A stretch of 31,695 bases of DNA from JBBRVW01 sp038246545. GTDB taxonomy: Bacteria; Actinomycetota; Actinomycetes; JACCUZ01. The translations under genes and the position numbers were made by a program. The stretch spans positions 1-31,695 of the forward strand of contig JBBRVW010000045.1 of NCBI GenBank assembly GCA_038246545.1. Direction: 5' to 3'. Under the pieces are notes generated by a model. That model did no database searches. It was not told the DNA's origin and worked only from the letters and a program-made list of their open reading frames with translations. Below are positions 15,207 through 22,694 of this stretch, piece by piece. Positions within the stretch are counted from its first letter, which is position 1, and the number at the start of each line of letters is the position of its first letter.

Positions 15207-16318
15207 CCGCGACGACGACCAGCCTGTGCGTCGCGTCGGTGGCGGCACTCGGCCTGGCGGGGACGGAGCACGCCTACCCCGACCAGCCGATGGACGGCGA
15301 GGCGTGGGCGCACCTGCGGCGGGAGACCCGGGAGCACCGGCTCACCGGCTTGTTGCTCGCTGCCGTGGACCGGGACCAGGTGCCGGTCACACCGGAGCAG
15401 CGCGAGGACCTGGTGACCGACCAGGTCCGGGCCATGTCCCTCGCACTCGTCCTCGAGGACCTGCTGCTCGAGGTCGCCCAGCTGCTGGCGGCGAACGACC
15501 TCGACGTGCGTGTCATCAAAGGCCCCGCGGTCGCGCACCTCGACTACCCGGCGCCGGAGATGCGCAGCTACGGCGACATCGACGTGCTGCTCCGCTCGAG
15601 CCAGTTCAACGACGCGGTCAGCGTCCTGGAAGGTCACGGCCTGGCTCGGCTGTACCCGGCCAAGTCGCCGGTGTGGGACCGGCGCTGGGCCAAGGGCGTC
15701 ACGCTGCGCACCAGCGACGGCACCGAGCTGGACGTGCACCGCACCCTGGCCACCCCGCCGGTGGGCCTCCGGGTGGACCTGGACGACCTGTGGTCGCGGT
15801 CCGAGGAGTTCTCCGTCGGTGGACGCACGGTCACCGCACTCGGACGCGAGCACCGGCTCCTGTCGGCAGCCTTCTCCGCCTCGGTGGGTGACACCGAGCC
15901 GTCCTACGCCACCCTGCGCGACGTCGCCCAGCTCGTCCTCGACCCGCGGCTGGACCCCGACCTGGCCCGCGACACGGCCCTCCGCTCCGGGGCCGGCGCC
16001 GTCCTGGCCGCGGCGGTCACGACCAGCTGGCGGGAGCTGCGGATCGCCGACGCGACGGCACTCTCGGCCTGGTCCGAGCGCTACCGGCCCACCGAGGCCG
16101 AGCTCCGCGAGCTGGGGCTCTACCAGCACCACCGCGTGACCGAGACCGCCCGGGCGGTGGCGACGCTGCGGATGCTGCCCGGGGTCACCGAGCGGGCACG
16201 GTTCCTCTGGGTGGTCGCCGGGCCGTCGTCCGGCTTCCGCTCGACCAGCACCCGAGGGGCTCGGGAGCGCGTGGTCCGGGCGGTGTCCGACCTCCGCTCC
16301 GCGGGTCGCAGCCGATGA
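15203..16318 (+). CDS. NTP_transf_5 family nucleotidyltransferase-like protein
   Basis: The 371-aa product carries the signature of the uncharacterised nucleotidyltransferase family (Pfam NTP_transf_5): Lys106-Gly107 in VRVIKGPAV, then Arg121-x3-Asp125-x-Asp127 in RSYGDIDVLL, and a third acidic/His element in ELDVHR (Asp177, His179). The two Asp plus the later Asp would bind Mg-NTP. Members are found in polysaccharide/exosortase clusters and as the 'N' gene of some lasso-peptide clusters, but the acceptor is generally unknown. The C-terminal 170 residues are helical and not assigned. It overlaps both neighbours by 4 nt (GTGA, ATGA). Pairing with PqqD-like and HprK-like genes suggests a peptide or protein substrate, though a sugar substrate cannot be excluded. 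Confidence 0.85.
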   Translation: MTATTTSLCVASVAALGLAGTEHAYPDQPMDGEAWAHLRRETREHRLTGLLLAAVDRDQVPVTPEQREDLVTDQVRAMSLALVLEDLLLEVAQLLAANDLDVRVIKGPAVAHLDYPAPEMRSYGDIDVLLRSSQFNDAVSVLEGHGLARLYPAKSPVWDRRWAKGVTLRTSDGTELDVHRTLATPPVGLRVDLDDLWSRSEEFSVGGRTVTALGREHRLLSAAFSASVGDTEPSYATLRDVAQLVLDPRLDPDLARDTALRSGAGAVLAAAVTTSWRELRIADATALSAWSERYRPTEAELRELGLYQHHRVTETARAVATLRMLPGVTERARFLWVVAGPSSGFRSTSTRGARERVVRAVSDLRSAGRSR

Positions 16319-17430
16319 GCGAGCGGGTACTGTGGCTGACCAAGGGGCTCGGCCGCGGCGGCGCCGAGCGGCTGCTCACCACGTCGGCAGCGCACCTCGA
16401 CGAAGGACGGTTCTCGGTCGAGGTCGCCTTCCTGCTGCCCGAGAAGACAGCGTTCGTCGGCAGGCTGACGGCGCGCGGCATGACCGTGCACTGTCTCGGC
16501 GCGCGGTCCGACCTCGACCCGCGCTGGGTGCTCCGACTCCGTCGGCTGCTCCGTGACGGTGACTACGCGCTGGTGCACACCCACAGCCCGTTGTCGGCCG
16601 CGGTAGCCCGGCTGGTGGCTCCGCGTGGCGTGCGGGTGGTGCACACCGAGCACAACATGTGGGGCCGCTACCGGCGCGCCACCTACTGGGCGAACGCGCT
16701 GACCTACCGCCGCAACGACGCCGTCATCGCGGTGAGCCGGGCTGTGGCCGAGAGCGTGCCCCGGCGGTTCCTGCCCACCGGGCTGCGGACCAGCGGCCCC
16801 ACGGTGGTGATCCACGGCACCGACCTGGTGGACGCGCGCACCACCCGCATGTCGAAGGCCGACGCCCGCACCGCGCTCGGCCTCCCGGCCGACGCCGCGG
16901 TCGTGGGCACCATCGGCAACATGACGCCGAAGAAGGATCACCTCGTCCTCATCCAGGCGTTCGCCGCCCTCCGGCGGCGGCTGCCCGACGTGCGACTGTG
17001 CCTGATCGGCAGCGGACCGCTCGAGGCGCAGGTGCGGGAGTGGGTGCGCGCCGCGGGGGTCGCCGACGCCACCGTGCTGGCCGGGTCGCGCGACGACGCA
17101 CCAGACCTGCTGCCCGCCTTCGACGTCTTCGCCCTCAGCTCCCGGTTCGAGGGGCTCTCCATCGCGCTGGTCGAGGCGCTGGCGGCCGGGGTGCCGAGCG
17201 TGGCGACCAGGGTCGGCGGGGTTCCCGAGGTGCTCAGCGGGTCGGACGCCGGGGTGATGGTCCCGGCCGAGGACCCTGATGCGCTGGCCGCGGCGCTCGA
17301 GGCCGTGCTGTGCGACCGGGCCAAGCACCAGAAGATGGCAGCTGCGGCCCTCGACCGGGCCGAGGACTTCGACGTCCGCAACGCGGTGGCCTCGATCGAG
17401 GGCATCTACGGCTCGGTGCTTCAGCCGTGA
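16315..17430 (+). CDS. GT4-family glycosyltransferase
   Basis: The 371-aa protein shows the GT-B fold of family 4. It has an N-terminal GLGRGGAERLL acceptor-side loop, HTHSPLSAAVARL and HTEHNMW. The C-terminal nucleotide-sugar half has GTIGNMTPKKDHLVLIQAF, LIGSGPLE and the E-x7-E type motif FEGLSIALVEALAAGVPSVA. Enzymes of this family transfer a sugar from UDP- or GDP-donors with retention, building the lipid-linked repeat unit on the cytoplasmic face of the membrane. No membrane segment is predicted. ATG at 16315 overlaps the previous stop (ATGA). Donor and linkage cannot be read from the sequence. Confidence 0.93.
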   Translation: MSERVLWLTKGLGRGGAERLLTTSAAHLDEGRFSVEVAFLLPEKTAFVGRLTARGMTVHCLGARSDLDPRWVLRLRRLLRDGDYALVHTHSPLSAAVARLVAPRGVRVVHTEHNMWGRYRRATYWANALTYRRNDAVIAVSRAVAESVPRRFLPTGLRTSGPTVVIHGTDLVDARTTRMSKADARTALGLPADAAVVGTIGNMTPKKDHLVLIQAFAALRRRLPDVRLCLIGSGPLEAQVREWVRAAGVADATVLAGSRDDAPDLLPAFDVFALSSRFEGLSIALVEALAAGVPSVATRVGGVPEVLSGSDAGVMVPAEDPDALAAALEAVLCDRAKHQKMAAAALDRAEDFDVRNAVASIEGIYGSVLQP

Positions 17431-18461
17431 CCGCGTCGCTCACCGGGCTGGGCCTGCGAGCCCTCGGCCCGGCCGACGAGCCTGCCGTGCTCCGCCTGCT
17501 GCAGACCTCACTGGCGGGCGGCCCCACCGGGGAGCGGACCAGCGACTTCTTCCGGTGGAAGCACGTTGACAACCCGTTCGGCGCCAGCCTGATGCTCGGC
17601 GCGTTCTACGGCGGCCGGCTGGTCGGCGTACGGCTGGTCATGCGCTGGGCGTTCCGGGTGGCCGGCCGACGGGTCACGGCCGGACGGATGGTGGACACCG
17701 CCACCGACCCCGACTACCGCGGCCGGGGCATCTTCCAGCAGCTGACGACCGCCGCTCTGACGCAGGCCCGAGACGACATCGAGCTGATCTTCAACACGCC
17801 CAACGCGAGCAGCCGCCCGGGCTACCTGAAGATGGGCTGGCAGGACGTGGCGGTGATGGCGACCTCGTTCGCCCCGGTCCGGCCACTGCGTTTCGCCCGC
17901 GGAGTCCGGTCCGCGCTGAAGGCCCGTGGGCAGGACACGGTGTTCGACTCGGCCACCGACCTGCCGGCGGTCGGCGACGTCCTCGTCGCCCACGAGGACG
18001 AGGTGCGGACGCTGCTCGAGTCGCAACGCGGCGTTGAGAGGCACCGGCTCGCCACCGACGCCGACCTCGGGTACCTCCGCTGGCGGTACGCCGACGCCCC
18101 TGGCCTGGACTATCGGGCGATCCCGGTGCTGCGGGCCGGCCGGCTGGCGGCGATCGGCATCGGCCGGGTCCGGCCCCGCGGTGGCTTGCGCGAGCTGACC
18201 CTGGCCGAGATCCTCGCCGCGCCCGGCGCGGCCGACGACGTGCGCCAGGTGCTGCGGGCGAGCAGGCGCGCCGGGGTCGACCACGTCGCCACCCACCTGC
18301 CGCCTTCGGTCGCGCCGCGAAGCCTGCTCCGGCGCTGCGGCTACCTCACCACCAGTCGGGTAGGCCTCACGCTGACCACCCGTCCGCTCACCGAGCTGCC
18401 CGTCGACCCGCTCGTCGCGGCGTCGTGGGGGCTGTCCCTCGGCGACATCGAGGTCTTCTGA
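17427..18461 (+). CDS. GNAT-fold N-acyltransferase of a polysaccharide locus
   Basis: The 344-aa product contains a GNAT core with the acetyl-CoA pyrophosphate-binding loop DPDYRGRGIFQQL (residues 94-106, R/Q-x-x-G-x-G/A form). It is followed by NTPNASSRPGYLKMGW, typical of large GNAT proteins in exopolysaccharide clusters. The C-terminal half has YLRWRYAD and a second weaker acyltransferase-like region, so it may be a tandem-GNAT protein. The substrate may be an amino sugar or a surface component; the bacillosamine-type acetylation is better assigned to the gene at 6587. GTG at 17427 overlaps the GT4 stop (GTGA), and the stop shares one base with the next ATG (TGATG). Confidence 0.8.
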   Translation: MTASLTGLGLRALGPADEPAVLRLLQTSLAGGPTGERTSDFFRWKHVDNPFGASLMLGAFYGGRLVGVRLVMRWAFRVAGRRVTAGRMVDTATDPDYRGRGIFQQLTTAALTQARDDIELIFNTPNASSRPGYLKMGWQDVAVMATSFAPVRPLRFARGVRSALKARGQDTVFDSATDLPAVGDVLVAHEDEVRTLLESQRGVERHRLATDADLGYLRWRYADAPGLDYRAIPVLRAGRLAAIGIGRVRPRGGLRELTLAEILAAPGAADDVRQVLRASRRAGVDHVATHLPPSVAPRSLLRRCGYLTTSRVGLTLTTRPLTELPVDPLVAASWGLSLGDIEVF

Positions 18462-19801
18462 TGGGCGGAACCCGGCGGCTGCCGGTCGCCGAGACGCTGG
18501 CGATCGCTGTGGTCGGCTGCTACCTGGCCGCGATGTCGTGGTCGTTCCACCTCGGCTACGACATCTGGGGGGCCTTCGTCATCGGCCCTGCGCTGATCGT
18601 CGTAAACATCCCGTTCCTGCGGGCGGCCATGCGGCGGGAGGCGGAGCGACGGCTGGCGCTGCTCGTGGTCATCGGGTTCAGCCTCAAGCTGCTCGCTGCC
18701 ATCCCGCGCTACCTGGTCGCGTTCGTGCTCTACGGCGGCACCGCGGACGCCGCGACGTACAACAAGTTCGGCGCGCAGTTCGCCCCGCAGTTCCGCTCCG
18801 GCGACTTCCATGTCGAGGTCGGGCGGGTCGTCGGCACCGGCTTCATCAAGATCTTCACGGGCATCGTCTACGCCATCACCGGGTCCTCGCTCCTCGGCGG
18901 CTTCCTGGTGTTCTCGGTCCTCGGGTTCTGGGGCAGCTACCTCTGCTACCGGGCGTTCGTGGCCTGCCTGCCCGATGCCGACCACTGGCTCTACGGCCGG
19001 CTCGTCTTCCTGCTGCCCTCGATGCTGTTCTGGCCCTCCGGTCTCGGCAAGGAGGCCTGGATGCTGCTGTGCATCGGGGTGATCGCCTACGGTGCCGCCC
19101 GCCTCTACACCCGCAGACGCGGCGGCTTCGCCGTCCTGGGTCTCGGACTTGCAGGCTGCGCGGCGGTGCGGCCGCACATCGCCGTGATCCTATTGGCGGC
19201 CGCCTTCGCCGGCTACCTGCTCCGCCCCGCCGGCCCGCGAGCGACCGTGCTGAGCCCGCTTGCCAAGATCGCCGGTGTCGCCGTCCTGGTCGTCGTCAGC
19301 CTGGTCTCCGTCCAGCGAGCAGCCAACTTCCTCGAGGTCGACAACGTCAGCGCTTCATCCGTGGACAAGGTGCTGTCCAGCACCCAGGAGAAGACCGACC
19401 AAGGCGGCTCGTCGTTCAAGGCCGAGCGGGCCCGCGGTCCGCTGGCTATCCCCCAGGCGACCGTGCAGGTGCTGCTCCGGCCCTTCCCGTGGGAGGCGCA
19501 CAACGCCCAGGCGCTAGTGACCTCCTTCGAAGGCCTGCTGCTGGTCGCCCTGGCCTGGCGCAGCCGGCGCAGCCTGCGCGAGTTGCCGCGCCGGCTGAAG
19601 GAGAGCTACGTCCTGTTCGCCGTGCTCTACTCGGTCACGTTCATCTACGCGTTCTCGACGATCGGCAACTTCGGCATCCTGGCCCGCGAGCGCGTCCAGG
19701 TTCTCCCGTTCGTGCTGGCCCTGCTCTGCCTCGCGCCGCTCCCACGGGCGACCCGACCCGGTCCGACGTCCGCCCCGCCCCTAACCCTGGTGACCCGATG
19801 A
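18461..19801 (+). CDS. polytopic membrane protein, possible second Wzy-like polymerase
   Basis: The 446-aa protein has about ten hydrophobic segments. Between them lies a conserved-looking external loop, TADAATYNKFGAQF, and later FLLPSMLFWPSGLGKEAW. Both recall the D..Y...a and P....W.SG..KE patterns of EpsG/Wzy-type polymerases and some membrane glycosyltransferases. I cannot assign it to a named family with certainty. The loop from about residue 292 to 330 (VDNVSASSVDKVLSSTQEK) is hydrophilic. It sits between a GNAT and an aminotransferase gene with 1-nt and 4-nt overlaps, so it is an integral part of the operon. With the gene at 7245 it gives two candidates for polymerisation and none with a clear flippase signature. 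Confidence 0.6.
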   Translation: MGGTRRLPVAETLAIAVVGCYLAAMSWSFHLGYDIWGAFVIGPALIVVNIPFLRAAMRREAERRLALLVVIGFSLKLLAAIPRYLVAFVLYGGTADAATYNKFGAQFAPQFRSGDFHVEVGRVVGTGFIKIFTGIVYAITGSSLLGGFLVFSVLGFWGSYLCYRAFVACLPDADHWLYGRLVFLLPSMLFWPSGLGKEAWMLLCIGVIAYGAARLYTRRRGGFAVLGLGLAGCAAVRPHIAVILLAAAFAGYLLRPAGPRATVLSPLAKIAGVAVLVVVSLVSVQRAANFLEVDNVSASSVDKVLSSTQEKTDQGGSSFKAERARGPLAIPQATVQVLLRPFPWEAHNAQALVTSFEGLLLVALAWRSRRSLRELPRRLKESYVLFAVLYSVTFIYAFSTIGNFGILARERVQVLPFVLALLCLAPLPRATRPGPTSAPPLTLVTR

Positions 19802-20970
19802 CCTCACTGCCCGCCGTCCTCGGCGGCCCACGCGCCTTCCCTGACGGACTGCAGCTCGTCCGCCCGTACGTCGGAGACATCCCGGCCCTGACCGCCAGGC
19901 TGGAGCAGGTGCTCCGGTCGGGGCACCTGACCAACGGCCCGACCGTGCGCGAGCTGGAAGCGTTGCTCGCGGAGCGACTCGGGGTGCGGCACGTGGTGGC
20001 CGTCTCGTCCTGCACGGCCGGTCTGATGCTGGTGCTGCAGTCGCTCGGCGCTCGCGGCCGGGTCGTCATGCCCAGCCACACGTTCTCCGCCAGCGCGCAC
20101 GCCGTGGTCTGGGCGGGCGGGTCGCCGCGGTTCGCCGACATCGACCCGGCCTCGCTGACCCTGGACCCCGAGCGGGCGGCCGAGCAGCTGGACGGGGCCG
20201 TGGCCATGACCGCCACCCACCTCTACGGCACGCCGTGCGACGTCGAGGGCCTGCAGGCGGCGGCCGACCTGGCCGGCGTGCCGCTGGTCTACGACGCCGC
20301 GCACGCCCTGGGTAGCCGTCGGAAGGGAAAGCCGGTCGGCGGCTTCGGTGCCGCCGAGGTGTTCAGCATGAGCCCGACCAAGGTCACCACGGCGGCCGAG
20401 GGCGGCATCGTCGCGACCGACGACGACGAGATCGCCGGGCACGTCCGGCTGGGCCGCAACTACGGCAACCCCGGTGACTACGACTGCGCCTTCCCCGGCC
20501 TCAACGCCCGGATGTCGGAGCTGCACGCCGCGGTGGCGCTGGCCGGGCTCGAGGGCATCGACGAGCGACTGGAGCACCGACGCGGCCTGGTGGAGTCGTT
20601 CTGGCGGCGTGTCAATGGCGTCCCCGGGCTGCGCCGACCCGTGGTGGACCCGGAGGACGTCTCGACGTACAAGGATCTCACTCTGGTGGTGACTCCGGCC
20701 GAGCTCGGGATGGACGTGCCGGCGCTCACGGCGGCCTTCGCTGCCGAAGGGATCGACAGCCGCCGGTACTTCTTCCCGCCGATCCACCAGCAGAAGGCCT
20801 ACGCCGGCGACCCGGACCAGCCGGACCTGCCGGTCACCGACGACCTGAGCCGCCGAGTGATCACGCCACCGCTGTGGTCGAGCATGACGACGGCGGAGGT
20901 CGAGCGACTGGCCGACCTGGTGGTGGCGCTGCACGGCCACGCCGAGCAGGTCCGCGCGGCCACGTCGTGA
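19798..20970 (+). CDS. DegT/DnrJ/EryC1/StrS sugar aminotransferase (PglE-like)
   Basis: The 390-aa PLP enzyme shows the family pattern: GHLTNGPTVRELEALLAERLG near the N-terminus, VSSCTAGLMLVL cofactor binding, THLYGTPCDV, the YDAAHALGS aspartate, and the Schiff-base Lys195 in MSPTKVTTAAEGG. Members transfer an amino group from glutamate to a 4-keto (or 3-keto) nucleotide sugar. The natural substrate here would be the 4-keto product of the WbpM/PglF-type dehydratase at 9994, giving the UDP-4-amino sugar acetylated by the PglD-like enzyme at 6587. ATG at 19798 overlaps the previous stop (ATGA), and the next gene starts in its stop (GTGA). Other sugar aminotransferase roles in this family are possible. 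Confidence 0.92.
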   Translation: MTSLPAVLGGPRAFPDGLQLVRPYVGDIPALTARLEQVLRSGHLTNGPTVRELEALLAERLGVRHVVAVSSCTAGLMLVLQSLGARGRVVMPSHTFSASAHAVVWAGGSPRFADIDPASLTLDPERAAEQLDGAVAMTATHLYGTPCDVEGLQAAADLAGVPLVYDAAHALGSRRKGKPVGGFGAAEVFSMSPTKVTTAAEGGIVATDDDEIAGHVRLGRNYGNPGDYDCAFPGLNARMSELHAAVALAGLEGIDERLEHRRGLVESFWRRVNGVPGLRRPVVDPEDVSTYKDLTLVVTPAELGMDVPALTAAFAAEGIDSRRYFFPPIHQQKAYAGDPDQPDLPVTDDLSRRVITPPLWSSMTTAEVERLADLVVALHGHAEQVRAATS

Positions 20971-21812
20971 CCCCGACGGCGACCGCGCTCGCGTTCCGGG
21001 CCCTCGACTACCGGTTCGAGGTGCACTGCCCGGACACCGGACTCGCCGGGCGGGTCGCCGACATCTACCGGGACCTTGCCGACCCTGCTCCGCAGCCGGA
21101 TGACCACCGGGCCCGTTACGAGCTCGCGCTCGATGCGGCCGGCGACATGTGGACGCTGCACTGCGACGGAGCCGACGTCCTCGGGCCTGCCACCGGGCCG
21201 CGTGTCCTGGCCAACCTGCTCTGGCACGTGAATGCCCAGACGACGCAACACCGGATGCCGGGGCACGTCGTGCTGCATGCAGCCGCTGCGGTGTGGGGTG
21301 ACCGGGCCGTCGTGCTCCCGGCCCCGATGGAGAGCGGCAAGACGACCACCGTCACCGGGCTGCTCCTCGCCGGGTTCGGCTACCTGACCGACGAGGCCGC
21401 TGCGGTCTGCGTGGACGACCTGCACGTCGAGCCGTTCGCCAAGAGTCTCTCGGTCGACGATGGCTCATGGCCGGTCCTGTCGATGCTGGAGCAGCTCGAT
21501 GCCGGTGGGATGCCCACCCAGTGGCAGATCCCGGTGAGCTCGCTGCCCTCTTCGAGGCTGGCCGCCCGGACCCGGGTGGGGACGCTGGTTCTGCCGCAGT
21601 ACGTCGCCGGGTCCACCACAGCGCTGGAGCCGCTCCCACGAGCCGGAGCCCTGATGGATCTGTGCGCCTCGACCTTCCGCTTCCTCGAGGAGCCGCAGCG
21701 GCACCTGGACGCCTTGGCTCGGCTCTGCCGGGAGGTCCCGGCCTACCGCCTCACGATCGGCTCCCTGGCCGAGGCCGTCGACCTGGTCCGGGACCTGATG
21801 GAGGCACCGTGA
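20967..21812 (+). CDS. HPr-kinase-like P-loop protein (HprK-related)
   Basis: The 281-aa product has the layout of HprK-related proteins: a variable N-terminal 100 residues, then VVLHAAAAVWGDRAVVLPAP leading into Walker A APMESGKTTT (residues 119-128), and YLTDEAAAV, which matches the conserved acidic metal/phosphate site. True HPr kinase phosphorylates Ser46 of HPr, but no HPr or PTS genes are here. Related kinases in lasso-peptide clusters phosphorylate the precursor peptide, and other relatives occur with PqqD-like genes in polysaccharide loci. It overlaps the aminotransferase (GTGA) and the third PqqD-like gene (GTGA). It could be a protein/peptide or sugar kinase; the target is not visible. 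Confidence 0.82.
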   Translation: MTPTATALAFRALDYRFEVHCPDTGLAGRVADIYRDLADPAPQPDDHRARYELALDAAGDMWTLHCDGADVLGPATGPRVLANLLWHVNAQTTQHRMPGHVVLHAAAAVWGDRAVVLPAPMESGKTTTVTGLLLAGFGYLTDEAAAVCVDDLHVEPFAKSLSVDDGSWPVLSMLEQLDAGGMPTQWQIPVSSLPSSRLAARTRVGTLVLPQYVAGSTTALEPLPRAGALMDLCASTFRFLEEPQRHLDALARLCREVPAYRLTIGSLAEAVDLVRDLMEAP

Positions 21813-22123
21813 CGGCCGGCGTGACCCTCGAGGACGTCCTCGTCCCGCAGCCGGACGTGCATGTCGTAGCCCTGGGCGACGAGAAGGTGATCTTCGTCCC
21901 CCGCGACGAGACTCTCCAGCGGCTGGACCCGCTCGCGAGCATCGTCTGGGACTGCCTCCTGCCGGCGGCCCCGCTGGCAGACATCGCCACCGACCTCGCC
22001 GAGGCCTTCGGCGCCGACCGGCAACAGGTGTCCACCGACCTGCTCAGGCTCGCTGCAGATCTCCTGGACAGCGGCGCCCTGGTCCGAGCGGGCGACGCAG
22101 CCGAGCTCCCACCCGATGCGTAG
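21809..22123 (+). CDS. PqqD-like (RRE-fold) small protein 3
   Basis: The 104-aa protein starts with the strand region LVPQPDVHVVALGDEKVIFV and carries the family core RLDPLASIVWDCLL, IATDLAEAFGADRQQVSTDLL and ADLLDSGALV. It is directly coupled to the HprK-like kinase by a GTGA overlap and ends the long operon. This HprK-like/PqqD-like pair matches the pairing seen in HPr-related polysaccharide systems and in kinase-bearing lasso clusters. The partner peptide is unknown. The sequence ends in a short acidic tail (AAELPPDA). Confidence 0.85.
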   Translation: MTAGVTLEDVLVPQPDVHVVALGDEKVIFVPRDETLQRLDPLASIVWDCLLPAAPLADIATDLAEAFGADRQQVSTDLLRLAADLLDSGALVRAGDAAELPPDA

Positions 22124-22186
22124 CGTCCGCGCGATCTTGAGCAACTAGGCTTTCAGCAGCACCTAAGCCCCGGCGGATCCTGACCT

Positions 22187-22694
22187 ACGACGACGCCTGA
22201 CGACGGGACCGATCTGTCCCGACGCGGCATGCTCAAGCTGTCGGCCGTCGTCGGCGGCCCGCTGCTCTGGGTGACTCCGACCGTGACCGTGCTGACTGCC
22301 ACGCCCGCCTTCAGCACGACGCCGTCCACCCTGGAGTACGGGCCGACGGTCAAAGGGCGCGAGCAGAGACCCCAAGGACGGATACCCAACCGTGAGTCCG
22401 AGGGGCTGGCACGGAAGTTCGCCCCGTTCCGTCCCTCGTCCGAAGGGCTATCCGCCGACGTCCAGATCTACGTGATGGACGGCAACCTCGACCTCGACCT
22501 CGACGGGGACAAGCGGGGCGGGCACTGCACGCTCCTGGGCTGGACGGGGCACAAGGGGCAGCCTGTTCTACGGCAACACCGGTTTCAGTGAGCCGGGCAA
22601 CGTCAGGACCCAGCTCGACCCGCAGAACATCGACCCTGGCCGGCCGCGACTCTACGGCTTCCCGGTGCTGAAGAACCAGCACGGGAACGTCTAG
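22187..22694 (+). pseudogene. decayed Tat-exported protein (start lost, frameshifted)
   Basis: The frame reads TTPDDGTDLSRRGMLKLSA and then VVGGPLLWVTPTVTVL, a clear Tat signal like those at 5513, 25588 and 28750. No ATG, GTG or TTG lies between the in-frame stop at 22181-22183 and the twin arginines. An ACG at 22187 stands where a start would be expected, and CTG at 22214 is the only other option. Starting at ATG 22229 would remove both arginines. Near 22550-22560 the frame breaks: the first frame stops at 22591, while another frame reads on as GSLFYGNTGFSEPGNV...LKNQHGNV to TAG at 22692-22694. Removing one G from AAGGGGCAG restores a single frame. The mature part is unfamiliar. A sequencing error could explain the frameshift but not the missing start. 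Confidence 0.65.

Noticed and set aside
9503..22123. classical lasso-peptide cluster
   Set aside because: PqqD-like, HprK-like and NTP_transf_5 genes are present, but there is no transglutaminase-like B2 protease, no asparagine-synthetase-like cyclase and no lasso precursor.
22229..22591. intact 120-aa gene starting at ATG 22229
   Set aside because: That start removes the twin arginines of an obvious Tat signal, and the frame ends early while coding-like sequence continues in another frame.
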